The notes: generated from the sequence alone by a model not told the origin. A stretch of 46,968 nucleotides of DNA from Deltaproteobacteria bacterium (GCA_021827495.1 JAKAVN010000010.1:1-46968), one strand, 5' to 3'; counted from the stretch's first letter, positions 27,477-38,981 are shown. Numbers and translations: made by a program.

Positions 27477-27710
27477 ATGAAGCGAGTAATCCAGGCACGG
27501 ATATTCAAGGGCGAGACGCTATACGTCGCCGAGTGTCTCGATCTCCCGGTTGTCACTCAAGCCGCGACGCTCGATGAGCTGACCGTCAGCCTCAAGGAGG
27601 CAATCGCTCTTCACCTGGAAGGCGAGGCTCTGACGGACTTCGACCTCGCGCCCGATCCGGCGGTTATTGCCAGCTTCGAGCTCGATAGCATCGCCGATGC
27701 CAAAGCCTAA
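27477..27710 (+). CDS. hicB: HicB-family antitoxin
   Basis: 77 residues. The N-terminal strand pattern (VIQARIFKGETLYVAECLDLPVVTQA, quoted in part) and the GEAL/LHLEG helix match HicB-family folds. Downstream in the usual order is hicA, here broken: its first nine codons begin at 27697, overlapping the hicB end, and stop inside the IS element. So the antitoxin is intact and its partner is not. Confidence 0.8.
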   Translation: MKRVIQARIFKGETLYVAECLDLPVVTQAATLDELTVSLKEAIALHLEGEALTDFDLAPDPAVIASFELDSIADAKA

Positions 27711-27726
27711 GTACTCCGGTTCATAA
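27697..27726 (+). pseudogene. hicA: hicA, 5' fragment
   Basis: ATG 27697 overlaps the hicB 3' end and reads MPKPKYSGS to a stop within the left end of the IS630-type element. MPKPK is a typical HicA N-terminus. The rest of a hicA lies on the far side of the element, at 28976-29217. Confidence 0.6.
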
Positions 27727-28975
27727 GTTTGGCAACGTATGAGGCTAGGCGGCAGGACGAAGCATGGTGGGAGCCGGGTTGATCTTTTTGAGGAGTTGGC
27801 CGAGGTCGGCGCGGCTGAATTTCCATTGGAACGGCTTGGCGATGGTCTGGTAGTACTGCTGGAAGCGAAGCAGACGGTGCTCCACCGCAGCGAGGGAGGG
27901 GAAGTCGTTTGGGGTCAGCGCTTTGCGCTGGACGATGGAGAAGTAGATTTCGATTTGGTTGAGCCAACTGGCGTGGACCGGGCCGTGGACCAGCACCAGA
28001 TTGGGGAAAGCGTTCTGAAGGCGTCGGACCGAAGCTGGACCGCGGTGAGAGGAGCCGTTGTCCAAGATCCAAAAGACATGGCGCGCATCGCGGTAGGGCG
28101 TGGTGGCCATGACCTGTGCGACGAGGCGGTCGAAGGGTTTGATGCCGGTGGTTTGCTCGCAACGGCCGAAGACCTTGGCTCGGTGTACATCGAGCGCAGC
28201 CAGATAGGCCCAGGCGCCAGCGCGAGTGTACTCGTGCTCGATGCGTGCAGCCTGAGCGCGGTGCGGAGGCAGGGAGGGATGTTTGCGGATGCGGGTCGGG
28301 ATGCTGGTCTTCTCGTCGGCGCTAATTACGAACTCGTCGGATTGCAGCGGCTGGCCCTGCCATTGACGGGCGTAGAGGTCGAGGATGCGACCGGCCTTGA
28401 GGCCGAAGTCCGGATCGCGCGGGAAGATCCAGGTCCGGTGCTGCCAGGGACGAATTGCGTCTTGGTTCAGCCGGCGCCACACCGTCTTGTCGCTGATGGT
28501 GGCCACGATGCCGCAGCGCTGCGCCTCGCGCACGATGTCGGCCGTGCTCAGCCGTGAAAGCGGCAAGCCCAGGGTGGCGGGCAGCTCACAAGCGATGGCC
28601 TTTATCTGCACCACGAGTTGTGGGGGGAAAAATCGGGGGCCGGCCCGCGCGCGGTCGTTCCTCCAGACCGCCGACGCGTTGCTGGAAGAAGCGCTTGCGC
28701 CACAGGCTGACCACGTCGCGGCCGACCGAGAGCGCCGCTCCGATCTCATCATTGGAGCGGCCCTCGGCGGCGAGGAGAATCATCCTGGCCCGCAGGACCT
28801 CAAAATATGGCAACGTGTACTTGCGTGCGCGACTCTCCAGAATCTCTCTTTCCTGGCGCGAGAGTTTGATCTCGAAGGGGCTTTTCCTCGGCATCCAACC
28901 ACATCCTCCCCGTCGGGAAGACTAGCCGAGAAGCTCCGAACCGGCAACCTTTATACGTTGCCATATTTAGACGAG
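27716..28975 (-). mobile_element. IS630-family insertion sequence
   Basis: A 1.26-kb element flanked by the 8-base direct repeat TAAGTACT (27708-27715 and 28976-28983). Inner imperfect inverted repeats share TGGCAACGTAT (left 27730-27740; right as its complement, 28954-28964). IS630 elements normally duplicate only TA, so the longer repeat may be partly coincidence. It sits in hicA and carries a transposase on the minus strand. Confidence 0.82.
27745..28894 (-). CDS. IS630-type DDE transposase in two frames
   Basis: The N-terminal frame (28894 down to ~28625) encodes MPRKSPFEIKLSRQEREIL and a helix-turn-helix (SNDEIGAALSVGRDVVSLWRK in part). The C-terminal frame continues to 27745 with the DDE triad: Asp in VISADEKTS, Asp in WILDNGSSHRG, Glu in NQIEIYFSIV. 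The frames join at GATTTTTCCCCCC near 28625-28640, where a +1 shift (or one C fewer) restores continuity. Such T/C runs are used for programmed frameshifting or slippage in IS630 relatives; a plain one-base insertion is the alternative. Confidence 0.85.
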
Positions 28976-29217
28976 TAAGTACTAAGCGCCTTTCCGGCGC
29001 TCAGGTCGCCGCGATTTTCGAGCGCCTTGTTTTCGCGCTCGTCGCGCAACGTGGAAGCCACGCGAAGCTCCGCCGCGTGCTGACTGACGGCACGCGCCAA
29101 ACGTTGACGATCCCTACGTACACCGCGAGATCGACGCCGGCACGTTTCGAGCCATCTTCCGGCCCGCCTCCCGCTACGTTCCTGCCGATCAGCTTCGGGC
29201 CGCACTTTTACGCTTAA
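28976..29217 (+). pseudogene. hicA: hicA, 3' fragment with compensating frameshifts
   Basis: Right of the IS, STKRLSGAQVAAIFERL, then ALVAQRGSHAKLRRVLTDG and TRQTLTIP are clearly HicA, including the GSH of the active-site region. After IPT an extra TA (near 29128) shifts the frame to HREIDAGTFRAIFRPASRYV; an extra G (near 29200) shifts it back, giving GPHFYA and TAA at 29215. The open frame thus survives with a scrambled middle. It does not restore to one frame with the left fragment. Confidence 0.78.
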
Positions 29218-29514
29218 GCGCCATCCCTTCAGTTTCTTCACCTCGCCAGTCCAGCTCGGCGGGGCTACTTTGTCGATAGGGGGGCGAGAAATCCGCCCTG
29301 CCTCCTCTGAGACGTTCAACGGCCCTCCACCTTCCGTTCCATCCATATACGAACCGTAAACAACTAAAAAGCCTCCTCACCAGCCCTCCACACGCACCTC
29401 CCTACCGCTGGAACCGCCAGCAGCGCGGCATCTTCGCTGTGTGACGCTCGCTCGGGCTTCGCAAGCTGCGCCGCTCGCGCCCATCCCGTAACCCCGCCTG
29501 ACCCATCCTGCGTC
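29218..29514. other. Non-coding stretch between hicA remnant and repeat B
   Basis: Open frames here are weak and match nothing. I see no gene. Confidence 0.5.
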
Positions 29515-29740
29515 TCCGCTTCGCCGCCGCTCTAAGTGGTGGCGTTCGCTGCGCTAGCAAGCCGCGCCAGCCCATTCGGGCCGTTGCGCTGTGGCACGTC
29601 CTGCCGCCCGCTCCGCTCGCGCATCTGAGGAATCTGCGCACGGGCCTCCAGTTCGTTTTGAGAGGCCCGCGCGGAAAAAAGTTGCGCGGTGATGAAAGCA
29701 AAGCGCAGCACGCCCTGCCCGATGACGGGAAGCGGGCGCA
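29515..29740 (-). repeat. Copy B of the ~220-base dispersed repeat
   Basis: Inverted relative to copy A (139-358), with the same hairpin and ends. Its 5' end (right side) contains the ssb leader: GGAAGCGGGC, then an A-rich stretch and AAGGAGG, also recognisable next to copy A. It probably holds the ssb promoter and perhaps a divergent RNA. Confidence 0.85.
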
Positions 29741-29763
29741 AACGAACAAGGAGGTTCGTAGTC

Positions 29764-30138
29764 ATGTCAGTTAACAAGGTGATCGTGATCGGCAATCTGG
29801 GAGCCAACCCCGAGATTCGTGCGCTGCCGTCCGGGCAGAACGTCGCGAATTTCTCGATGGCGACCACGGAGCGGTTTACCGACCGCAGCGGAACCAGGCA
29901 ACAGCGCACCGATTGGCATCGGATCGTCACATTCGGACGGCTGGCCGATACCTGCGAGCGGTTCCTGAGCAAAGGCCGTCAGGTTTACATCGAGGGACGG
30001 CTCACAACCCGCCAGTACGAAGCCAAGGACGGAAGCGGCAAGCGCTACCGGACTGAAATCGTAGCGCGGCAACTCCGCCTGCTCGGCAATCGCGCCGACT
30101 CAACCAAGGCGGAAGCTTCCGACGACATCCCCTTTTAG
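29764..30138 (+). CDS. ssb: Single-stranded DNA-binding protein
   Basis: 124 residues, OB-fold SSB: NKVIVIGNLGANPEIRALPSG, the DWHRIVTFGRLAD core, and the acidic tip SDDIPF that recruits replication and repair partners. ATG 29764 follows AAGGAGG by nine bases; the longer in-frame extension upstream lies in repeat B and is not translated in my view. It precedes ardC, a usual pairing on integrative and conjugative elements. Confidence 0.95.
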   Translation: MSVNKVIVIGNLGANPEIRALPSGQNVANFSMATTERFTDRSGTRQQRTDWHRIVTFGRLADTCERFLSKGRQVYIEGRLTTRQYEAKDGSGKRYRTEIVARQLRLLGNRADSTKAEASDDIPF

Positions 30139-30152
30139 CTCCGGCACACCAC

Positions 30153-30178
30153 GGGAGAGCCGCGAAAGCGGTTCTCCC
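30153..30178 (+). terminator. Hairpin between ssb and ardC
   Basis: GGGAGAGCCGC pairs with GCGGTTCTCCC (one G-U) around a GAAA tetraloop, 15 bases after the ssb stop. No T-run, so attenuation or mRNA stability rather than full termination. Confidence 0.45.
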
Positions 30179-30212
30179 GCAACCATCCCAACGACAATCG
30201 GAGATTACGGAA

Positions 30213-31100
30213 ATGGACACCTACGCAATCGTGACCGAGAAGATCATCAATCTGCTTGAAACCGGCATCGTGCCGTGGCGCAGGCCGTGGACCTCAACCG
30301 GACTGCCGCACAATCTTGTGAGCAAGAAACCATATCGCGGCGTGAACGTTTTCCTACTCTCGGCTTCCAAATACGTTTCGCCGTTTTGGCTGACGATGCG
30401 CCAGGCTAACGAACTGGACGGACACGTCCGCAAAGGTGAGGAAAGTACGCTGATCGTCAATTGGAAGATTGAGAACCTACTTAGCCGAGACGAATCGGAG
30501 GACCTCGATCAGGACGAGACCGTCGACGCGAAAGCCAGGAATCGCCGGCGATTTCTCTTGCGCTTTTACCGCGTTTTCAACCTCGAACAATGCGAGCTTC
30601 CGCAAGCCGTGCTCGACAAGCTCCCGAGGATCGAGACGCACGAGCACGATCCGATCGAAGCGGCCGAGCGTATCATCGCCGCGATGCCGAACCCGCCTGA
30701 GATTCAATACGCCGGGTCGAAGGCGTTCTACAGCAGCGTCACCGATCGCATCACTCTACCCCCGCGCGAGCTCCTCATCAGCGCCGAGGAACAGGCCGCC
30801 ACGACCTACCACGAAATCGGCCACGCAACCGGCCACCCGAAGCGGCTCAACCGCAAATCGATCGCGGAAGCCGCGCCGTTCGGCTCGCCCACGTACAGTT
30901 TCGAGGAGATGATCGCGGAGATGTCAGCCGCCTATCTGTGCGCCGAAGCCGGAATCTCGCCGGCGGTGATCGAGAATCAGTCGGCATATGTTGCCGGCTG
31001 GCTGAAGAAGCTTCGTGATGATCGGAAGCTCGTAGTTCATGCCGCCGCCCAAGCACAGCACGCCGCCGATTTCATTCTCAACCGTACCTGCGCCGACTAG
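30213..31100 (+). CDS. ardC: ArdC-like anti-restriction protein
   Basis: 295 residues. The N-terminal domain (ETGIVPWRRPWTSTGLP, PYRGVNVFLLSA) is the ArdC ssDNA-binding fold; the C-terminal domain is a zinc metalloprotease-like fold with YHEIGHATGH (HExxH) and the downstream EEMIAEMSAAYLC Glu. Known ArdC proteins protect entering DNA from restriction during transfer. ATG 30213 follows GGAG at 30200-30203. Intact. Marks this block as once transferable. Confidence 0.9.
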   Translation: MDTYAIVTEKIINLLETGIVPWRRPWTSTGLPHNLVSKKPYRGVNVFLLSASKYVSPFWLTMRQANELDGHVRKGEESTLIVNWKIENLLSRDESEDLDQDETVDAKARNRRRFLLRFYRVFNLEQCELPQAVLDKLPRIETHEHDPIEAAERIIAAMPNPPEIQYAGSKAFYSSVTDRITLPPRELLISAEEQAATTYHEIGHATGHPKRLNRKSIAEAAPFGSPTYSFEEMIAEMSAAYLCAEAGISPAVIENQSAYVAGWLKKLRDDRKLVVHAAAQAQHAADFILNRTCAD

Positions 31101-31108
31101 GCGCGCTC

Positions 31109-31133
31109 GGCGCCCGCGCGATGCGCGGGCGCC
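31109..31133 (+). terminator. Strong hairpin after ardC
   Basis: GGCGCCCGCGC pairs perfectly with GCGCGGGCGCC around GAT, eight bases past the ardC stop, followed by a weak GCGTTATT tail. Confidence 0.6.
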
Positions 31134-31466
31134 GCGTTATTCCGGACCACCAGAGTCTGACGGACAGAATTGCCGCAAACACCCAAAACACTCCGGCGGA
31201 CCCTATCAAATACGCTTCGTGTGTAGGACACGACCGTCATCATTCCCCTCAGGCTCCGCGAGCGCGCGCGGGAAAATACCCTGAGGCGGATGATCGCCGG
31301 CCAGCGTGCTTCGCCAGGAAACGACAGTCCGCGTCTCGAAACCGCGCGATCCGCCGCCCGTCTATTCACGCGGCGAGCTACTCTCCGTCATTCGAGGCAT
31401 TTCGGCTTGATGAAGGAACGGACGCTTAAATCGCAAGCTCGCGTGGATCGAAAGCTGCGCGGGCGC
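31134..31466. other. Non-coding stretch
   Basis: No gene supported; short open frames on both strands lack start signals or recognisable sequence. Convergent with the vapC gene to the right. Confidence 0.5.
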
Positions 31467-31856
31467 TCAGGCACGGACGACCGCGATATCCGCGATCTTT
31501 GCGGCGCGTTTCGCCAGCTTGTCGTCAAAAGTTGCAAAGCGCCCTGCGGGCCGCGCCGACGCGAGATGCAAGGCATCGGCAAAGTCCATACCGTCACGCA
31601 TCCATTGAATCGCGTCCGCTACCGCACGAGCATCCTCGCACACGAGATCGGGTAGTGCGATCAGAGCGGCAAAGGCATCAGCGATGCGGTCCGAGCCGAA
31701 ACGGTAGAGCCGGCGCAGAACCCACTCGGATTCAAGAATGACCGTCTTCGCAAGCAGGACCGCTTCGCGCTCGAACATTGCACGGGCGCGGGCGGTCTGC
31801 GCCGGCTCGTCGCCAGTTAGCAGCCGAATCACGACGTTAGTATCGACCGCGACCAC
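31467..31856 (-). CDS. vapC: VapC-type PIN-domain toxin (second)
   Basis: 129 residues. PIN residues: Asp in AVDTNVVIRLL, Glu in ESEWVLRR, Asp in MDFADALHLA, Asp in FATFDDKLAKRA. Overlaps the antitoxin end by 20 bases. Unrelated in detail to the PIN toxin at 26027; this one is of the AbrB-paired type. Confidence 0.9.
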   Translation of the reverse strand: MVAVDTNVVIRLLTGDEPAQTARARAMFEREAVLLAKTVILESEWVLRRLYRFGSDRIADAFAALIALPDLVCEDARAVADAIQWMRDGMDFADALHLASARPAGRFATFDDKLAKRAAKIADIAVVRA

Positions 31857-32103
31857 GCCGGGCCTTTACCTCGGCCCTGATTGCCGCTTCCATCTGGCTG
31901 AGGGTCTTGGGCTTGCCGGCATAGCGGAGGCAGCCGACGACATCTTCGAGCCGCGTTGGCGGGAAGGGCTTGGCCGGCCGCAGCAGGACCCCGTCCGCAG
32001 TGTTCTCGACGATGAACTCCGTACCCGGTCGCCACTGATGAGCGTCGCGGACGGACTTCGGCAGGATCACCTGCCCTTTCGAGGAAAGCCGGGTCGTTTC
32101 CAT
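31837..32103 (-). CDS. vapB: AbrB-type antitoxin
   Basis: 88 residues. The SSKGQVILPKSVRDAHQWRPG swapped-hairpin AbrB/MazE DNA-binding domain opens the protein; the C-terminus (KTLSQMEAAIRAEVKARR) is the toxin-binding tail. ATG 32103, with AAAGG just upstream. Probably autoregulates through the tandem repeat at 32119-32138. Confidence 0.9.
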   Translation of the reverse strand: METTRLSSKGQVILPKSVRDAHQWRPGTEFIVENTADGVLLRPAKPFPPTRLEDVVGCLRYAGKPKTLSQMEAAIRAEVKARRGRGRY

Positions 32104-32118
32104 AGATGGCCTTTCGAG

Positions 32119-32138
32119 CAGTAAGATTCAGTAAGATT
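32119..32138 (-). promoter_or_regulatory. Tandem operator-like repeat before vapBC
   Basis: CAGTAAGATT occurs twice in direct tandem, 15 bases upstream of the antitoxin ATG, in the only AT-rich stretch nearby. A binding site for the AbrB-type antitoxin is likely by position. Confidence 0.5.
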
Positions 32139-32289
32139 TACTTTACGCCCGACGAGACACGACGCAAGCTCGTTGCTGCGGGATTTATCGGGAGCCGACG
32201 TTCGCGGCCAACGCAGGGCGCGTCGAGGAGCCGTTAAGCACCGCGCGTCTGTCAGCGGTCGCCGCACTACGTGCGAGAAGGCCGCGTCT

Positions 32290-33279
32290 TCACGTTAGGC
32301 TGTTCCGGCCGTTGCGGGGCACGCGACCGTTGGAGTGGCCATTCGTTTCGTACGCTTTGTAGCGCTCAAGTTGCTTGTAGATGGTTCGCCGCCCGACACC
32401 AAGGATTTGTGCGGCGCGGGACTTGTTCCCACCGGCAAACGATATCGTACGGGCAATCAACTCGTTTTCGACCTCCTCCAAAGTGGAGCCAAGTCGAACC
32501 ATAAAGCCGACTTCCGGCCCTCGTTGAGAGGAAAGCTCTTTCGGCAGATCGCCAACCGACAGCATCGGCGACTTGGACATGATCACGGCGCGCTCGATCG
32601 CGTTGCGCAACTCGCGCACGTTGCCCGGCCAGGAATGGGCCTTGAGCGCGTCGAGGCAATCCCGAGCGATTCCCTCGACTGCCTTGCGATGCTCCCGATT
32701 AAATGCGCGGATAAACCGTTCGGCCAGTATCAGCACATCCTCGATCCGGTCGCGCAATGGAGGAAACTCGATCGACAGAACGTTCAGCCGGTAATACAGG
32801 TCAGCGCGCAGCCAACCCTCGCGGATGGCGCGCTGAAGCTCACGATTAGAGGCCGCCAGAATCCGCACGTCAACCGTAATCTCCCGAGAGCCGCCAAGCC
32901 GCAGGACCTTCCTGTCCTCCAGCACGCGTAGCAGCTTGGCCTGCATGTCCAGCTTCATCTCGGTGATTTCATCGAGCAGAAGAGTCCCGCCGTTCGCCCG
33001 CTCAAAGCATCCCGCGCGCCGGTCGCTGGCGCCCGTGAAGGCGCCACGCTCATGGCCGAACAGCTCGCTTTCAATCAGGCTTTCGGGGACGGCAGCGCAG
33101 TTGATGGCGACGAACGGTCCGTCGCGGCGCGACGAGCCCGCGTGAATCATTCGAGCGGCAAGTTCCGTCCCGGTGCCGCTCTCACCTATGAGGATGACGG
33201 AGGCGCTGGTGGCGGCGACCTGTTCGATCAGACTGATAATCCGATGTATCGCTGGCGACCGGCCAATCATGGTTCGCAC
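32290..33279 (-). CDS. Sigma54-dependent activator without sensor domain
   Basis: 329 residues: AAA+ domain (~5-240) and a C-terminal Fis-type HTH ([19 protein letters not shown]). The sigma54-contact GAFTGA (79-84), Walker B LLLDE (100-104) and the R-finger region are present. The Walker A reads GESGTGTE: Thr38 replaces the Lys that contacts ATP phosphate in this family. No receiver or other regulatory domain precedes the AAA+ part (starts at [10 protein letters not shown]). Either a constitutive, ATP-impaired protein or a decayed gene. No obvious target promoter nearby. Confidence 0.88.
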   Translation of the reverse strand: MRTMIGRSPAIHRIISLIEQVAATSASVILIGESGTGTELAARMIHAGSSRRDGPFVAINCAAVPESLIESELFGHERGAFTGASDRRAGCFERANGGTLLLDEITEMKLDMQAKLLRVLEDRKVLRLGGSREITVDVRILAASNRELQRAIREGWLRADLYYRLNVLSIEFPPLRDRIEDVLILAERFIRAFNREHRKAVEGIARDCLDALKAHSWPGNVRELRNAIERAVIMSKSPMLSVGDLPKELSSQRGPEVGFMVRLGSTLEEVENELIARTISFAGGNKSRAAQILGVGRRTIYKQLERYKAYETNGHSNGRVPRNGRNSLT

Positions 33280-33687
33280 GCGAATCTCTACGCCTCAGGG
33301 GGGAGCAAGCTGACAGTTAGTAGGGCTGTGGATAACCTGTCAACAGCTCGACTGTCAGTTATGGCGGCTCATTGAATCCTAATTTATAAAATTGAAGAAA
33401 TCTGAAGCGAATGGAAGCGAAAGACCGACCCGCGATAGTTAGCAATGACCATTCTTAGCCTTCGATGCTGGGCATAGCTGTGCCGCCCCTTTTTGGTTGG
33501 CTCCGCTCGCGAGGCGCAAATGCGCTCCGGTCGCACATGCGAGCTTTTCTTTTACGAGACGACCAGGAACCATCGGCGGCGTTGGTGCAGCATAGAGACG
33601 TGCGGCGACTGGATGAAGGCCGCCTCCTATCGCCGTCGGCAACGTGCGACCCGAATCAAGCGCCGTTAAGTAATTCACCGATCATCG
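33280..33687. other. Non-coding stretch
   Basis: AT-richer than its surroundings around 33300-33480. I see no gene and no clear terminator; it probably contains the promoters for the flanking divergent genes. Confidence 0.5.
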
Positions 33688-34020
33688 ATGCCTACGAACC
33701 CGCAACCGCTCCGCCGGGCGGCGGGGATTCGTGTATGGACGACCGAGCGGGTCGCGTCGCGCGTCGCCGCGCTCAAGACGCTCGAAGGCGCGCTGCTCTC
33801 CCTGATGCTGAGCCAGCGTATCGCGGCTCGAAGCTTCAGCAACGCGAGTGCACTGTTGGCTGCGCCCGAACTCGCCAAGCTTTTCGGCGTCCCGGAATCG
33901 TGGGTCAGAGAACAAGCTCGCCTCGGCAATCTGCCTTCCATCAAACTCGGCCACTACGTTCGATTCAGGCTCGAAGAAGTCGAACGCTATCTCGCGGAAC
34001 GCGCCAACCAAGCCGCTTGA
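33688..34020 (+). CDS. Excisionase-like HTH protein
   Basis: 110 residues. The C-terminal half (LLAAPELAKLFGVPESWVRE, then GNLPSIKLGHYVRFRLEEVERYL in part) is a MerR/excisionase-type winged helix as in phage Xis proteins. N-terminal ~50 residues unrecognised; the true start could be further in, for example at MLSQRIAARS. It lies two genes upstream of the integrase, as expected for a directionality factor. Confidence 0.75.
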   Translation: MPTNPQPLRRAAGIRVWTTERVASRVAALKTLEGALLSLMLSQRIAARSFSNASALLAAPELAKLFGVPESWVREQARLGNLPSIKLGHYVRFRLEEVERYLAERANQAA

Positions 34021-34025
34021 CTTCC

Positions 34026-34064
34026 CACCAGTCATGCTATACGCTGCGTATAGCATGACTGGTG
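34026..34064. promoter_or_regulatory. Perfect palindrome overlapping the XRE start codon
   Basis: Eighteen-base arms (ending TGCTATACG and beginning CGTATAGCA) flank a 3-base CTG centre. The right arm contains the ATG (34055) of the XRE gene. As DNA it looks like an autoregulatory operator; as RNA it would form a very stable hairpin hiding the start codon. Confidence 0.75.
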
Positions 34065-34246
34065 TGGAAATTCGTGCGCTCAGAGAAAAACTGGGCTGGA
34101 CTCAGATGGCCTTGGCCGAGGCCGTAGGAGCGACCTCGAACACCGTGGCTCGCTGGGAGCGCGACGAAATGGCGATCTCCGAACCGGCCGCCAGACTCCT
34201 CCAGAAAATTGCCGCCGAGCAACGGCCACAAACTGGGAAGAGGTGA
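34055..34246 (+). CDS. Small XRE-family regulator
   Basis: 63 residues: a bare Cro/C1-type HTH (VEIRALREKLGWTQMALAEA, then VGATSNTVARWERDEMAIS). Stop seven bases before the integrase ATG, so cotranscribed with it. Likely controls the integration module and itself through the palindrome. Confidence 0.85.
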   Translation: MTGVEIRALREKLGWTQMALAEAVGATSNTVARWERDEMAISEPAARLLQKIAAEQRPQTGKR

Positions 34247-34253
34247 GGGCACA

Positions 34254-35516
34254 ATGGCTTCGATTCAGCGGTTCCATCAGGGCGGATGTAACGGCGAGGA
34301 CTGCGAGTGCGCGTGGCGCCTTGACTACCGCCCCCTCGGAACCAGGGGGCCACGCAAGAGGCTTTATTTTCGGACTAAAAAGGCGGCTGAGAAGCATCTT
34401 GCCCAGACATCCGTAAAGGTCACGCGCGGCGAATATCTCGACCGCACGCAGATCCCAACATTCGCCACGATGGCCCGCGAATGGGTCCAGTCCAAGACGG
34501 ACCGCAGGCCTAGTTACACCGAGACTCCGCACAGCCGCCTCGAAAAATATTTGCTGCCGCGCTTTGGTCCCCTCCACCTCGATCAAGTCTCCGTTTCCGG
34601 TATTGAGAAGCTCCGCGACGACATGCGCAAACTCGGTCGTTCGCCCGTCACAATCAACGGGGTCATCCGAATGATCGGCGGCGTCTTCAAGATGGCTGTG
34701 CGCCGAGGACTGTGCACCATCAATCCAGTGGACAGGGTCGAGCGCGCTTACGCGGGTGAACGGGAATTGAGTCCCGACAGCGGCGCCGACGCCGACCTAG
34801 CCACGCCGGAGGCGGTTCTCGCGCCCAGCGAAATCAGCCTCATGCTCACGCACGCCGAACCAGGCCTGTATCGAACCCTCCTGACCTTCCTTGCCTCCAT
34901 CGGACTGCGATCCGGTGAGGCACTCGCTCTGCGCTGGGGCGATTGTGAGCTTGACGGCCGTGATCCCAAAATCTATGTGCGCCGCAGCCTGTCATGGGCG
35001 CGCGTTCAGGGCGAGGAAATCCGGCCGCGCTTCTATCCGCCAAAGACGAAGGCGGGTCTCCGCATGGTCAACATTCCGACCGAGCTGGCCGCCATCGTCA
35101 AGCGCTGGAAGATCGCTTGCCCGAGGTCCGAACACGATCTCGTATTTCCCAACCTGGACGGTAAACCATTGCGCCGCTCGGTCGCGCTGCGGCGCGGCCT
35201 ATGGCCAGCGCTTCGGAGAGCCGGATTGCGCACGGTCAATATCCACAGCCTTCGTCACTCGTTTGCATCGGCGCTCATCGCCAAGGGCAGTCCGGTCACG
35301 GAGGTCCAATCCATCCTCGGGCATAGCTCGCCCGCCATCACGCTGAACGTCTATTCGCACTGGTTCCGCGCCACGCGGACGACCGCAATGGACAGCGTCG
35401 TGCGAGAGATGCTTTCCAGCGATTCCCAGAAAAGTGGGCACAAAGTGGACACGAGAAAGGCCAAACAGCCCCGGGCAGAGATCGTCCGCCGCACACCTGT
35501 CGCCCTAAATAGCTGA
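34254..35516 (+). CDS. int: Tyrosine integrase
   Basis: 420 residues, full length. N-terminal arm-binding segment with a CNGEDCEC motif, a core-binding domain (~60-160) and a catalytic domain with Arg I in IGLRSGEALALRWGD, HSLRHSFAS (H-x-x-R), GHSSPAITLNVYSH (His and Tyr). ATG 34254 follows GAGG. It points at the 3' end of tRNA-Leu 23 bases beyond its stop, the standard arrangement for tRNA-targeted islands. Confidence 0.95.
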   Translation: MASIQRFHQGGCNGEDCECAWRLDYRPLGTRGPRKRLYFRTKKAAEKHLAQTSVKVTRGEYLDRTQIPTFATMAREWVQSKTDRRPSYTETPHSRLEKYLLPRFGPLHLDQVSVSGIEKLRDDMRKLGRSPVTINGVIRMIGGVFKMAVRRGLCTINPVDRVERAYAGERELSPDSGADADLATPEAVLAPSEISLMLTHAEPGLYRTLLTFLASIGLRSGEALALRWGDCELDGRDPKIYVRRSLSWARVQGEEIRPRFYPPKTKAGLRMVNIPTELAAIVKRWKIACPRSEHDLVFPNLDGKPLRRSVALRRGLWPALRRAGLRTVNIHSLRHSFASALIAKGSPVTEVQSILGHSSPAITLNVYSHWFRATRTTAMDSVVREMLSSDSQKSGHKVDTRKAKQPRAEIVRRTPVALNS

Positions 35517-35539
35517 TAAATAAAAGGAAAATCGAAGAA

Positions 35540-35620
35540 TGCGAGAGGGGGGACTTGAACCCCCACGCCTTGCGGCACCGGATCCTAAGTCCGGCGCGTC
35601 TGCCATTCCGCCACTCTCGC
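35540..35620 (-). tRNA. tRNA-Leu (anticodon TAG)
   Basis: Minus strand folds as a cloverleaf: GCGAGAG/CTCTCGC acceptor, CCGGA-CTTAGGA-TCCGG anticodon arm (anticodon TAG), a long GCCGCAAGGCG-type variable arm diagnostic of class II tRNA, and GGGGG-TTCAAGT-CCCCC T arm. Discriminator A at 35540; no CCA is encoded. Probable attachment site of the adjoining island. Confidence 0.97.
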
Positions 35621-35846
35621 GTGAGTCAAAAACTAATGGAATTACCAAGGGCTTTCAATTTAGCGGAAGTCATGCGGAATGCGACAGACGAGTCCAACCC
35701 TCGACGGCGTTGCGCCATGCGATTCTGAAGTCCTTTTCCGGAGACGGTGCGCGAGCCGTCGGCCGATTTTCAGCCTAAGGTCTACTGCGGCTTCGCCGAA
35801 CTTGTGATGCCGCCGTTTCGCTGAGCGCCATGCGCGGTCGGGCGGC
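35621..35846. other. Non-coding stretch
   Basis: Holds the tRNA-Leu promoter region (tRNA read leftward) and the 3' side of the amidase gene. I see no gene and no strong terminator hairpin. Confidence 0.5.
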
Positions 35847-38971
<3,125 letters not shown>

Positions 38972-38981
38972 GCATTTATCG

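Noticed and set aside
27697-29217. hicA restored by precise IS excision
   Set aside because: Joining the flanks with one TAAGTACT gives a stop after MPKPKY, so the fragments would not form one gene.
28951-29346. Minus-strand 131-residue open frame
   Set aside because: It lies opposite the hicA remnant, which explains the sequence much better.
23982-35540. Direct repeat of the tRNA-Leu 3' end as attL
   Set aside because: No second copy of the acceptor/T-arm sequence noticed left of the integrase in this window; the eye can miss short repeats.
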